Shown piece after piece: positions 7,919 to 16,845 of a DNA stretch of 64,000 nt. Position numbers and translations under genes: made by a program. Location of the stretch: contig JAZNLB010000005.1 in NCBI GenBank assembly GCA_045578865.1, positions 62,001 through 126,000 on the forward strand, written 5' to 3'. The DNA is from RGIG2041 sp045578865. GTDB lineage: Bacteria > Bacillota > Clostridia > UBA1381 > UMGS1253. Below the pieces are notes generated by a model that saw only the letters and a program-made list of their open reading frames with translations, did no database searches and was not told where the DNA came from. Within the stretch, counting starts at the first letter, position 1; each line of letters starts with the position of its first letter.

Positions 7919-9035
7919 AAATCAGTTCACATAAAATTGAATTGCTTACTTGTACGCCTTTTTCAGTAAAATAAATTTTTCCGTTTGCACATTTCATAAA
8001 ATCATTTTTAAGATACAAATCCAGTTTTTTTTGATGCTTTTCATAAAAATCATAACCGAATTTTTGTGCAAATGCCGCAAGAGACATTCCCTCTTTCAAG
8101 CGCAAATTCATCATAACATACTCACTTGCAAGGTCTGCTATCGAAAGTGCGGTTTTGCGCTCCACCGGCAATTTGTCTTGCGAAATCATTTGAAAATAGG
8201 TGTTGATATCACGCACATTCTCCGTGCGAACATTGCCGTCAAATCCGTGTGCGCCCAAACCCGCCGCCAGATACGGCATACACTTCCAATACTTCAAATT
8301 GTGCCGGCTTTCATATCCGGGCACAGCATAATTGGAAATTTCATACTGCACAATACCGTTTGCGTACAAAATCTCTGCGGTACGCCGGTACATTTCGCGC
8401 TCTGTATCCTCATCCGGCAACGCTTTCCCGTCCGCATACAATTTTTCAAACGCTGTTTCCGGCTCCACAATCAGCGAATAGGCGCTGATATGCTTTGGTG
8501 CAAACGAAAGCGCCGTTTGCATCGTATTTTCCCAAAGTGCAAGTGTCTGATGCGGCAAGCCGCTCATTAAATCCAGATTGATGTTTTCAAATCCTGCGTT
8601 ATACGCATCACAGATACACGCCTTTGCCTGCGCCGCATTGTGCGCGCGACCAAGTATTTTCAGTTCCGCATCTGAAAAACTTTGCACCCCGATGCTCAAT
8701 CGGTTGATACCAAGTTCAAAAAACACATGCAGTTTATCTTCGTCTGCAGTTGCCGGATTACATTCCAAGCTGATTTGCGCTTGCGGTGCTACCGAATGGT
8801 GCATATATATAGCATCCAAAATTCGCTCTAACTGTTTTTCGGTAAGCAAACTCGGCGTGCCGCCACCGAAAAATAAGGTATCCAGCGTTTGCGGCGTTTG
8901 TATCTTAATTTCACGCACAAGTGCATCCACATACATCTCCCGCTGCAAATCCGATGCAGGCGCGGACAAAAAATCACAGTAAGCACACTTTTTTATACAA
9001 AACGGGATATGCAGATATAAGCCAAAATTATTCAT
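7917..9035 (-). CDS. hemW: HemW-type radical SAM heme chaperone (HemN-like)
   Basis: The 372-residue protein starts directly with YLHIPFCIKKCAYCDF, the CX3CX2C cluster of radical SAM enzymes of the HemN/HemW family, then GGGTPSLL and SIGVQSF. Members linked to lepA are usually HemW, which binds heme and supports its transfer, rather than true coproporphyrinogen dehydrogenase HemN, which is longer at the N-terminus. The ATG overlaps the end of lepA by 8 bases, so the two are translationally coupled; this lepA-hemW pairing is common in Firmicutes. Confidence 0.88.
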   Translation of the reverse strand: MNNFGLYLHIPFCIKKCAYCDFLSAPASDLQREMYVDALVREIKIQTPQTLDTLFFGGGTPSLLTEKQLERILDAIYMHHSVAPQAQISLECNPATADEDKLHVFFELGINRLSIGVQSFSDAELKILGRAHNAAQAKACICDAYNAGFENINLDLMSGLPHQTLALWENTMQTALSFAPKHISAYSLIVEPETAFEKLYADGKALPDEDTEREMYRRTAEILYANGIVQYEISNYAVPGYESRHNLKYWKCMPYLAAGLGAHGFDGNVRTENVRDINTYFQMISQDKLPVERKTALSIADLASEYVMMNLRLKEGMSLAAFAQKFGYDFYEKHQKKLDLYLKNDFMKCANGKIYFTEKGVQVSNSILCELI

Positions 9036-10827
9036 CGAGTTTGAGTACAGACATAAACGCCTCTTGCGGCAGTTCTACACTGCCCACCTGACGCATACGC
9101 TTTTTACCTTCCTTCTGTTTTTCAAGCAGTTTCTTTTTACGGGTGATGTCGCCGCCGTAACACTTTGCAAGCACATCTTTACGCATCGCCTTAACGGTTT
9201 CTCTTGCAATAATTTTGCCGCCGATGGCCGCTTGAATCGGCACTTCAAAGAGTTGGCGCGGAATCGCCTCTTTAAGTTTTTCGGCAATCTTTCTGCCGCG
9301 CGTATAGGATTTTTCTTTGTGCACGATAAAGGAAAGCGCATCGACCATATCGCCATTTAACAGCATATCGAGTTTTACCAAATCCGAGCGCTGATACCCG
9401 TAGAGTTCATAGTCAAAGGAGGCATAGCCGCGCGTACGAGATTTGAGCGCATCAAAAAAGTCATAGATAATTTCGTTGAGCGGCATATCGTAGTGAAGCG
9501 ATACACGGTCAGCATCAATGTACTGCATATCCTTATAAACACCGCGTCTATCCTGACAAAGTTCCATAATGTTGCCCACATAGTCCTTCGGCACCATAAT
9601 GTCTGCCTTGACCATTGGCTCTTCCATATACTCAATCTCCACGGCGGGCGGCAGATTGGTCGGGTTGGAAATATCAAAGTATTCGCCATTGGTCTTTTTC
9701 ACTTTATACACAACGCTCGGTGCGGTTGTTACCAAATCGAGGTTATACTCTCGCTCTAAGCGCTCCTGAATAATTTCCATGTGCAAAAGCCCCAGAAATC
9801 CGCAACGGAAACCAAAACCCAGTGCCACGGAGGTCTCCGGTTCAAAAACCAAAGAAGCATCGTTTAACTGCAATTTCAAAAGCGCATCATTTAAATCGTT
9901 ATACTTTGCGCCGTCTGCCGGATAAATGCCGCAAAATACCATCGGTTGTACATCTCGGTATCCCGTCAGCGGCTCTTTTGCCGGTCGGTCGGTCGTCGTT
10001 ACCGTATCACCCACGCGCGCGTCCTTCATCGACTTGATGCTCGCCGCAATATAGCCAACCTCACCTGCGGAAAGGCTGTCAGCTCTTTGCATACCCACAG
10101 GCTTTAAGTAACCCACTTCCACAACATCGTACTTTGCGCCCGTCGCCATCATTAAAATTGTCTGCCCCGCCTTAATGGAGCCTTCCTTAATACGCACATA
10201 AACAATAACGCCCTTGTAACTGTCATAGTACGAATCAAAGATTAGCGCCTGCAGCGGTGCACTCGCATCTCCTTGGGGCGGCGGAACACGCTTAACAATC
10301 TCTTCCAAAACTGCCGGAATGTTGATGTTGTTCTTTGCCGAAATCAGCGGCGCATCTTGCGCTTCAATGCCAATTACATCTTCAATTTCGTTTTTCACCA
10401 TCTCCGGCCTTGCAGCCGGCAGGTCAATTTTATTGATAACCGGCACAATCTCCAAATCGTGTTCGAGCGCCAGATAGGTGTTGGCAAGCGTCTGCGCCTC
10501 GATGCCCTGCGACGCATCCACAACCAGAATTGCACCCTCACAAGCCGCCAGACTGCGCGATACTTCATAGTTAAAGTCCACATGTCCCGGTGTATCAATC
10601 AAATTCAGGACATAATCCTGCCCGTCTTGCGCGCGATATGTTAAACGCACGGCGCGCGCCTTAATGGTAATACCGCGCTCACGCTCCAATTCCATGTTGT
10701 CGAGCAGTTGGCTTTCCATATCACGCTGCTCCACCTCACCCGTGTTTTCCAAAAGACGGTCGGCGAGCGTAGATTTGCCGTGGTCAATATGTGCAACTAT
10801 AGAAAAATTCCGAATGTTCTTTTGCAT
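9028..10827 (-). CDS. lepA: Elongation factor 4 (LepA), ribosome back-translocase GTPase
   Basis: The 599-residue translational GTPase has the G1 loop AHIDHGKSTLADRLL, G3 DTPGHVDF and G4 NKIDLP, followed by EF-G-like domains and the LepA-specific C-terminal domain (GGDITRKKKLLEKQKEGKKRM). It acts on stalled or mistranslocated ribosomes. Length equals that of the well-studied LepA proteins. GGAAAGGATTTTCCTC lies before the ATG, and a promoter is present at 10872-10900. Confidence 0.97.
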   Translation of the reverse strand: MQKNIRNFSIVAHIDHGKSTLADRLLENTGEVEQRDMESQLLDNMELERERGITIKARAVRLTYRAQDGQDYVLNLIDTPGHVDFNYEVSRSLAACEGAILVVDASQGIEAQTLANTYLALEHDLEIVPVINKIDLPAARPEMVKNEIEDVIGIEAQDAPLISAKNNINIPAVLEEIVKRVPPPQGDASAPLQALIFDSYYDSYKGVIVYVRIKEGSIKAGQTILMMATGAKYDVVEVGYLKPVGMQRADSLSAGEVGYIAASIKSMKDARVGDTVTTTDRPAKEPLTGYRDVQPMVFCGIYPADGAKYNDLNDALLKLQLNDASLVFEPETSVALGFGFRCGFLGLLHMEIIQERLEREYNLDLVTTAPSVVYKVKKTNGEYFDISNPTNLPPAVEIEYMEEPMVKADIMVPKDYVGNIMELCQDRRGVYKDMQYIDADRVSLHYDMPLNEIIYDFFDALKSRTRGYASFDYELYGYQRSDLVKLDMLLNGDMVDALSFIVHKEKSYTRGRKIAEKLKEAIPRQLFEVPIQAAIGGKIIARETVKAMRKDVLAKCYGGDITRKKKLLEKQKEGKKRMRQVGSVELPQEAFMSVLKLDE

Positions 10828-10871
10828 GAGGAAAATCCTTTCCTTGTAAATTTCGCATAATAAGATATTTT

Positions 10872-10900
10872 ATTTTAACATAAAACTCTCGTTTTGTCAC
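10872..10900 (-). promoter_or_regulatory. Sigma-A-type promoter of the lepA-hemW operon
   Basis: Minus strand: -35 GTGACA (10895-10900), 17-base spacer, -10 TAAAAT (10872-10877). It lies just after the terminator of the aminotransferase operon. Confidence 0.7.
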
Positions 10901-10907
10901 CTGTTTT

Positions 10908-10953
10908 ATATAAAAAAATGCACCTGCTGAGGGCGTGTGCCTTAGCAGGTGCA
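10908..10953 (-). terminator. Terminator of the Lrp/aminotransferase operon
   Basis: A 10-base perfect stem TGCACCTGCT/AGCAGGTGCA (10919-10928 with 10944-10953) is followed on the minus strand by seven T. The stem starts 6 bases after the aminotransferase stop. Confidence 0.88.
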
Positions 10954-10958
10954 TAAAA

Positions 10959-12137
10959 TCACTTGAATTTCTTTAAAAACAGTTCCATGCGGTCGAGCGC
11001 CTGTGCAATGCTGTCCAAACCGTAGGCATACGAACAACGGATAAAGCCTTCTCCGCATGCGCCGAACGCCCCTCCGCCGACCACTGCAACCCTTTGGTCC
11101 AAAAGCAGTTGCTCACAAAAATCATCCGACGAAAGTCCGGTGGACTTGATGCAGGGAAATACATAAAACGCACCGAGCGGTTCAAAACAGTCTAAGCCCA
11201 TTGCACGCAGACCGCTTACGATAAACTTACGACGGTGATTGTACTCGGTTTTCATCTTTTCAATATCCTCATCGCCGTTTTTGAGCGCCTCGATTGCCGC
11301 ATACTGACTCACCGTCGGCGAACACATAATTGCATACTGGTGAATTTTTGTCATCTGTTTAATCAGCGCCGGATGCGCGCAAGCATAGCCAAGCCGCCAA
11401 CCCGTCATGGCATACGCCTTGGAAAAACCGCTCACCAAAATGGTGCGCTCATACATCCAAGGTAACGCCGCAATCGAAAAATGCTTGTTATCGCCATAGG
11501 TAAGTTCTGCGTAAATCTCATCCGAGATTACAAAAATATTCGTATCTTGCAGTACCTCTGCAATGGCCTCCAACTGTGCTTTGGTCATAATACCGCCGGT
11601 CGGATTGTTCGGGTACGGTAAAATCAGCGCCTTGGTTTTGGGCGTAATCGCCGCCTTTAAAATTTCGGGCGTCAGCGCAAAGCCGTCTTTTTCATAGGTT
11701 TCGAGCGCCACAGCCACCGCACCGGCAAGCAGGGCATCCGGCTTGTAGCATACAAAACTCGGCTCCGGTACGAGCACTTCATCGCCCGGCTCGATAATCG
11801 CACGCAGCGCCAAATCAATCGCTTCGCTGCCGCCCACCGTAACGAGCACTTGCGATGCAGCATCGTATTTTAAATCAAATCGTCTATTCAGATACTTGGA
11901 AATCTCCGACTTCAAACTCTTCATGCCGGCATTTGCCGTATAGTAGGTGTGTCCGTTTTCCAAAGAAACGATACCCGCGTTGCGGATATGCGCCGGCGTT
12001 ACAAAGTCCGGCTCCCCTACACCGAGGGAAATGACATCCTCCAATTCATTTGCAATCTCAAAATATTTCCGAATGCCCGATGGCGGGATGTTTTTGACAA
12101 CAGGCGAAATCAGTGCCTCTACATCAAAACGGGTCAT
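10959..12137 (-). CDS. Class I/II pyridoxal-phosphate aminotransferase
   Basis: The 392-residue fold-type I aminotransferase shows LGVGEPDF near the N-terminus, PNNPTGG, ISDEIYAEL (Asp and Tyr near the PLP ring) and the lysine motif SGFSKAYAMTGWRLGY. It belongs to the AspC/PatA-like group; the amino acid handled (aromatic, aspartate, branched-chain) is not decided by these motifs. It overlaps the upstream Lrp-family regulator by 4 bases, so the regulator probably controls it or answers to its substrate. The terminator at 10908-10953 closes the pair. Confidence 0.88.
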   Translation of the reverse strand: MTRFDVEALISPVVKNIPPSGIRKYFEIANELEDVISLGVGEPDFVTPAHIRNAGIVSLENGHTYYTANAGMKSLKSEISKYLNRRFDLKYDAASQVLVTVGGSEAIDLALRAIIEPGDEVLVPEPSFVCYKPDALLAGAVAVALETYEKDGFALTPEILKAAITPKTKALILPYPNNPTGGIMTKAQLEAIAEVLQDTNIFVISDEIYAELTYGDNKHFSIAALPWMYERTILVSGFSKAYAMTGWRLGYACAHPALIKQMTKIHQYAIMCSPTVSQYAAIEALKNGDEDIEKMKTEYNHRRKFIVSGLRAMGLDCFEPLGAFYVFPCIKSTGLSSDDFCEQLLLDQRVAVVGGGAFGACGEGFIRCSYAYGLDSIAQALDRMELFLKKFK

Positions 12138-12613
12138 AATGAAATCATCCTTCTCTCATCGCCGCTGTCCACTTGAAAAATTACACCTGCGTCTTTGTAT
12201 CTTTTGAGCACAAAATGCGTAGCCGTGCTCAGTACAGAATCCATCGGCGAAAGTTTTTCGGAAACAAAAAGCGCTACCTCTTTTAAGGTTTTTCCTTCAA
12301 TCATTACACACAAATCAAAACCGCCGCTCATCAGATAGACACTCTGCACCTCGTCGTACTGGTAAATGCGTTTTGCAATTTTGTCAAAGCCTTCGCCCAT
12401 CAGCGGTGTAACCTTAACTTCAATTAAAGCGCTGACCGACTCCTTCATCGTCTTTTCCCAGTTAATCAGTGTTGTGTAACCTAAAATTGTTTTATCCTTT
12501 TCCAGGGATTGAATGGCGGCCGCAACTGCCTCGGGTGTTTCGTCTATCATTACGGCGATTTGCTCAGCCGTTAATCTGCTGTTTTTTTCGAGTAATTCCA
12601 AAATTTTTTCCAT
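12134..12613 (-). CDS. Lrp/AsnC-family transcriptional regulator
   Basis: The 159-residue protein has an N-terminal winged helix (SRLTAEQIAVMIDETPEAV...) and a C-terminal RAM/AsnC ligand-binding domain of the Lrp/AsnC type. Such proteins sense amino acids and form octamers. The ATG at 12613 is preferred because GGAAGG lies 9 nt upstream; the in-frame ATG at 12622 abuts that site. It is the first gene of a two-gene operon with an aminotransferase, suggesting local control of amino-acid metabolism. Confidence 0.85.
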   Translation of the reverse strand: MEKILELLEKNSRLTAEQIAVMIDETPEAVAAAIQSLEKDKTILGYTTLINWEKTMKESVSALIEVKVTPLMGEGFDKIAKRIYQYDEVQSVYLMSGGFDLCVMIEGKTLKEVALFVSEKLSPMDSVLSTATHFVLKRYKDAGVIFQVDSGDERRMISL

Positions 12614-12653
12614 AAAGACCATCCTTCCTTCTCCAAACAAGAGAATTTAATTC

Positions 12654-12682
12654 ATTATACGCTTTTTTCTCTAAAAAATCAA
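12654..12682 (-). promoter_or_regulatory. Sigma-A-type promoter of the Lrp/aminotransferase operon
   Basis: Minus strand: -35 TTGATT (12677-12682), 17-base spacer, consensus -10 TATAAT (12654-12659). Confidence 0.8.
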
Positions 12683-12691
12683 GTGAGTATA

Positions 12692-12723
12692 GAAATATCC
12701 GCATGTAAATTTACATGCGGATA
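12692..12723 (-). terminator. Terminator-like palindrome after tex
   Basis: A near-perfect 32-base palindrome (ATATCCGCATGTAA arms) lies 8 bases beyond the tex stop, with AAAAAT before the stem and ATTTCTAT after it on the minus strand. The T tail is weak, but position and stem strength favour a terminator. Confidence 0.7.
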
Positions 12724-12730
12724 TTTTTGA

Positions 12731-14878
12731 TTATGCATTTTGCTTTTTCATTGTCAGAGCAATACGCTTTCTTTGCACATCCACGGAGATAACATACACC
12801 GTCACCACATCGCCGACCTTTAAAACTTCAGACGGATGTTTGATATAGCGGTCGGTAATCTGCGAAATATGCACCAAACCGTCTTGATGCACTCCAATAT
12901 CGACAAATACGCCAAAGTCAATTACATTTCGCACCGTACCTTTCATTTCCATTCCCGGCTTTAAATCATTTAAATCCATAACATCGCTTCGAAGCATCGG
13001 CGCAGGCAAATCATCACGCATATCTCTGCCCGGGCGCATAAGCTCTGCGGCAATATCCGTCAGCGTCGGTACGCCGACACCGCAAATGGCCGCAACCTGC
13101 GCCGCGCCTTCTGCCTTGATTTTCGCTTCCAGCTCACCTAACTTGCCTTCCGACACATCCATTGCACTGTAACCGAAGTGCACCAAAAGTGTTTCTGCCG
13201 CCGCATAACTTTCCGGATGCACCGCCGTGTTGTCCAAAATATTTTTCGCACCGGGTATACGCAAAAAACCTGCACACTGCTCATAGGCTTTCGGCCCGAG
13301 TTTTGCCACTTTTTTCAGTTGCGTTCTCGCCGTAAATTCCCCGATTTCTTCTCTGTAAGCAACAACATTTTTTGCCGTTGTCGCCGATAGGCCGGATACA
13401 TAGGACAAAAGAGACGGCGATGCGGTATTGACATCCACGCCGACGGTGTTTACGCTCGCTTCCACAACGCCGCCGAGCGCCGCATCAAGTTCCTTGGGCG
13501 GCATATCATGCTGATACTGCCCGATACCAATGGATTTCGGGTCAATTTTCACAAGTTCCGCAAGCGGGTCTTGCAAGCGGCGTGCTATCGAAACGGCGCT
13601 ACGCACCGCAACATCATGCTCCGGAAACTCCTGTGCACCGAGTTTGGAGGCAGAATATACCGAGGCGCCCGCCTCGTTCACCACCATATACTGCACATTT
13701 TTGCCAATCTCACCAATCAATTCTGCCACAAAGATTTCCGATTCTTTCGAAGCCGTACCGTTGCCAATGGAAATCACATCCACATCGTATTTTGCAATCA
13801 AAGCCTTTAATTTTGCCTTGGCTTCTTCCGTTTTGTTTTGCGGCGGTGTCGGATAAATAACCGTCCAGTCTAAAAGCTTGCCTGTCTTGTCCACTACCGC
13901 AATCTTGCAACCCGTTCTGTACGCCGGGTCCAGACCAAGTACAGTTTTTCCCTTAATCGGCGGCTGCATCAAAAGCGCTTTCAAGTTTAAACCAAATACG
14001 GAAATCGCGCCTGCGGCCGCCTTATCCGTCAACGCCGAACGAAGTTCTCGTTCCAGCGACGGAAAGATAAGACGCTTATAGGCATCCTCGGCCGCCTCAC
14101 GCATCAGTTCCTGCGCTACACCTGTGCCGGAAACAAACTGCTTTTCCATTTTGGAAATACAAGCCGTTTCATCCACCTCGATGCTCACTTTCAGCACATC
14201 TTCTTTTTCGCCGCGGTTGACCGCTAAAATGCGGTGTCCCGGAATTTTAGATGCCGGCTCACGATAGTCATAATACATCGCATACACGCCCTCATCTTCG
14301 GCATCGGAGGAGGACACCAAAAAAGCAGTTTTGCCAATAAAACGACGAAGCACATCACGGCAGGCAGCATCATCACTCATGCGCTCTGCCACTATGTCCT
14401 TTGCACCGGCAATCGCATCTTCCACACACAAAACTTCTTTTTCCTCGCAGACAAACTGCTTGGCAAGCGCATACACATCCTGACCGTCCTGTGCCCAAAT
14501 CGCATCCGCCAGCGGTTCTAACCCCTTTTCCTTTGCAACCGTTGCCCTGGTGCGACGGTGCGGCTTGTACGGGCGGTATATGTCTTCTAATCGTGCCAAA
14601 GTTTGCGCTTCGGCAATCTGCGCCATCAGTTCGTCCGTCATTTTTTCCTGCTCGGTAATCGAGGCAATAATTTCCTCCTTGCGCTTTTCTAAATTACGCA
14701 GATAGGAAAGCCGTTCGGAAAGCGCACGCAGTTTCTGGTCATCGCACGCACCCGTCATTTCCTTGCGGTAACGCGCAATAAACGGAATCGTGTTGCCGCC
14801 GTCAATGAGTTCTATAATATTGGCAACATGATTTTCTTTCATGTCAAATTCTTTTGCTAAAATCTGTACCATATCCAT
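12731..14878 (-). CDS. tex: Tex/YdcI-type RNA-binding transcription accessory protein
   Basis: The 715-residue protein has the full Tex architecture: helical N-terminal domain (GGNTIPFIARYRKEMTG), a YqgF/RNase H-like domain (GLDPAYRTGCKIAVVD), helix-hairpin-helix repeats (VNTASPSLLSYVSGL) and a C-terminal S1 RNA-binding domain (GTVRNVIDFGVFVDIGVHQDGLVHISQ). Tex is linked to transcription and RNA turnover. The ATG at 14878 has GGGAG 7 nt upstream and gives the expected length; an upstream in-frame ATG at 14923 would add 15 unconserved residues. It follows ppa by 46 bases, probably one operon. Confidence 0.95.
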   Translation of the reverse strand: MDMVQILAKEFDMKENHVANIIELIDGGNTIPFIARYRKEMTGACDDQKLRALSERLSYLRNLEKRKEEIIASITEQEKMTDELMAQIAEAQTLARLEDIYRPYKPHRRTRATVAKEKGLEPLADAIWAQDGQDVYALAKQFVCEEKEVLCVEDAIAGAKDIVAERMSDDAACRDVLRRFIGKTAFLVSSSDAEDEGVYAMYYDYREPASKIPGHRILAVNRGEKEDVLKVSIEVDETACISKMEKQFVSGTGVAQELMREAAEDAYKRLIFPSLERELRSALTDKAAAGAISVFGLNLKALLMQPPIKGKTVLGLDPAYRTGCKIAVVDKTGKLLDWTVIYPTPPQNKTEEAKAKLKALIAKYDVDVISIGNGTASKESEIFVAELIGEIGKNVQYMVVNEAGASVYSASKLGAQEFPEHDVAVRSAVSIARRLQDPLAELVKIDPKSIGIGQYQHDMPPKELDAALGGVVEASVNTVGVDVNTASPSLLSYVSGLSATTAKNVVAYREEIGEFTARTQLKKVAKLGPKAYEQCAGFLRIPGAKNILDNTAVHPESYAAAETLLVHFGYSAMDVSEGKLGELEAKIKAEGAAQVAAICGVGVPTLTDIAAELMRPGRDMRDDLPAPMLRSDVMDLNDLKPGMEMKGTVRNVIDFGVFVDIGVHQDGLVHISQITDRYIKHPSEVLKVGDVVTVYVISVDVQRKRIALTMKKQNA

Positions 14879-14924
14879 AAGTATTCTCCCATACATTCGT
14901 TGCACATACAACCGGCGGTGCAAA

Positions 14925-15458
14925 TTACTTGCAGAATTTTTCTATATAATTATCAATAGCACACTCAATGATTTCCAACGATGCCGCCTTACCACTGACT
15001 TCATCTACGGCAGTATCTTTGTTTTCAAGATTTTTGTAAACTGCAAAAAAGTGCTTCATCTCATCAAAAACATGTTTGGGCAACTCGCCAATATCCTTAT
15101 AGACATTATAATTCGGGTCGCTAAAAGGAATCGCAATGATTTTTTCGTCACTGCGTCCGTTGTCTATCATGGTAATTACACCAATGGGATAGGCTCTGAC
15201 CAAGGTCATCGGCTCAATCTGTTCAGAGCACAACAACAAAACATCGAGCGGGTCGTTATCATCGCCGTAGGTGCGAGGAATAAACCCGTAATTTGCCGGA
15301 TAATGCGTGGATGTATACAAAATTCTGTCCAGCATCAGATAACCCGTTTCCTTATCTAGCTCATACTTTTTCTTGCTACCTTTAGAAATTTCAATTACGC
15401 AAATAAAATCCTCCGCCTGTATTCTTTTCGGCGAAATATCATGCCAGATGTTTGACAT
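14925..15458 (-). CDS. ppa: Family I inorganic pyrophosphatase
   Basis: The 177-residue protein hydrolyses pyrophosphate and pulls biosynthetic reactions forward. It carries the family I pattern: KYELDKETG, THYPANYGFIP and the metal-binding signature DDNDPLDVLLL. Its size fits bacterial family I enzymes, in contrast to the family II (DHH) form of many Firmicutes. The start at 15458 follows GGGAGGAG by 8 nt; the earlier ATG at 15476 is part of the leader. Confidence 0.95.
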   Translation of the reverse strand: MSNIWHDISPKRIQAEDFICVIEISKGSKKKYELDKETGYLMLDRILYTSTHYPANYGFIPRTYGDDNDPLDVLLLCSEQIEPMTLVRAYPIGVITMIDNGRSDEKIIAIPFSDPNYNVYKDIGELPKHVFDEMKHFFAVYKNLENKDTAVDEVSGKAASLEIIECAIDNYIEKFCK

Positions 15459-15498
15459 ATTAAAATCTCCTCCCATATATTATTTTTGCATCGGTAAT

Positions 15499-15527
15499 AT
15501 TTTATCACAAAACACAAACTGTTTCAA
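15499..15527 (-). promoter_or_regulatory. Sigma-A-type promoter of the ppa-tex operon
   Basis: Minus strand: -35 TTGAAA (15522-15527), 17-base spacer, -10 TAAAAT (15499-15504). The -35 box overlaps the last codons of the upstream sugar kinase gene. Confidence 0.78.
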
Positions 15528-16675
15528 GGGGTAGGCAATCCACCTTCCTGTGTGGTGCTGTTTTTTGTGTCGGCAAGGCGCGAACAGGCACAGTACGCTT
15601 GTGCGATGATGTTTACCATTTCGGTATTCAAGCGTTCCATGTCTGCAACGAGTTTGAATTGGGTGCGGGCACGGTCAAGATTGTGATTTTCGCGGTGCAC
15701 TTTAAAGTAGGTATCCCCGTTTAAATGGTCTTCGAGGAAGCGGATACCGCACTCGTAGGTCATCAGCATGACGGCAAGGGGCATGAGTTCGATTTCTTTT
15801 GCGGTTAACGACGCACCGAAAGAATCAAAACAACCTTTGGTAAATGCCGTAAAAACATTTAAGTCGAAGCGGACAAGCGAAAGGTCGGTGTCGTCCTCCT
15901 CGCCTGTGTTTGCGGCAAAGCGCAGAAAATCACCGTAGTCATAGAGGAAGGAGCCGGGCATCACGGTATCCAGGTCAATAAGACATACCGGCTCTGCCGT
16001 CTTTTTATCAAATAAAATGTTGTTCATTTTTGTATCGTTGTGCGTAACGCGCACCGGCACACTGCCGTCACGCATAGCGTCCAAAATCACATCCGTCATA
16101 GATTCTCGTGCAAGCGCAAAATCAATTTCCGCCTGCACGGATGCCGCTCTGCCTGCTTTATCTGCCGCAATGGCTGCTTTTAAATTTTCAAAGCGCTGAC
16201 GCGTATGGTGAAACTTCGAAATCGTTTCCGTAAGCGATGCGGCATCAAAGCCTTCCAGCAAGCGATAAAAATTACCGATGGCAACCGCAGCATTGTAGTA
16301 GTATTTTAAGTCGTCCGATTTTTCTGGGCTGTCACAGCCGTCTATAAATCTGTAAACTCTGTAATACTCCCCGTTGGCGGTGCAAAAAACATTTTTACCG
16401 TCTACGGTTTTGCACAAGTGGAGGGTACAGCGCTCAGTATCGAGTCCGAGTTTTGCCGTCTGCTCGATAATATATTCGGTAACCGCCGCTACATTGTCCA
16501 TCAATGCAACGGGGTCCTTGAAAACATCCTTATTGATTCTTTGCAAAACATGTTTCGGTGTACCGTCAATCAAAAATGTATCGTTAATATGACCGTTACC
16601 AAACGGTACAGTTTTTGTCGTAAATCCAAACGCTCGCAGTATATACGCAAATTCTTCCTTAGTCAGGGCGCTCAT
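15524..16675 (-). CDS. Aminoglycoside-phosphotransferase-fold sugar kinase, N-acetylhexosamine 1-kinase (NahK) like
   Basis: The 383-residue kinase has an APH fold. Visible elements are the nucleotide loop GNGHINDTF (about 26-34), the catalytic VTHNDTKMNNILFD, and the metal-binding LIDLDTVMPG followed by YDYGDFLRF. This arrangement is characteristic of NahK, the anomeric kinase that makes GlcNAc/GalNAc 1-phosphate in the lacto-N-biose/galacto-N-biose pathway. No GH112 phosphorylase or epimerase is nearby, so the substrate is inferred only. The start at 16675 follows GAAGGA; the 41 codons upstream in frame lie in promoter DNA. It is divergent from an AraC-type regulator. Confidence 0.75.
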   Translation of the reverse strand: MSALTKEEFAYILRAFGFTTKTVPFGNGHINDTFLIDGTPKHVLQRINKDVFKDPVALMDNVAAVTEYIIEQTAKLGLDTERCTLHLCKTVDGKNVFCTANGEYYRVYRFIDGCDSPEKSDDLKYYYNAAVAIGNFYRLLEGFDAASLTETISKFHHTRQRFENLKAAIAADKAGRAASVQAEIDFALARESMTDVILDAMRDGSVPVRVTHNDTKMNNILFDKKTAEPVCLIDLDTVMPGSFLYDYGDFLRFAANTGEEDDTDLSLVRFDLNVFTAFTKGCFDSFGASLTAKEIELMPLAVMLMTYECGIRFLEDHLNGDTYFKVHRENHNLDRARTQFKLVADMERLNTEMVNIIAQAYCACSRLADTKNSTTQEGGLPTP

Positions 16676-16782
16676 ACAAATCCTTCTTTCCGTATCCGAA
16701 TCACGAACGCATCTCTTCGTCCATTCTATCTCTATTATAATTGCTTTTCGTTTTTTTGTATTTGCACATTCCGTTACACTAT

Positions 16783-16811
16783 TTGCATTTTTAGACAATC
16801 TGTGTTAAAGT
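16783..16811 (+). promoter_or_regulatory. Promoter of the AraC regulator - queG unit
   Basis: Plus strand: -35 TTGCAT (16783-16788), 17-base spacer, -10 TAAAGT (16806-16811), 35 bases before the AraC ATG. The divergent kinase promoter in the same interval shows a TATAAT near 16735-16740 on the minus strand but no good -35 box, as expected for an activator-dependent promoter. Confidence 0.55.
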
Positions 16812-16845
16812 AAATATAAAGAAGTTTAAGCCGAGGGGAGTCGAA

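Noticed and set aside
12692..12723. Operator palindrome for the Lrp-type regulator
   Set aside because: The palindrome lies directly after the tex stop and upstream of the Lrp promoter's -35 box; a terminator role explains it better, though overlap of roles is possible.
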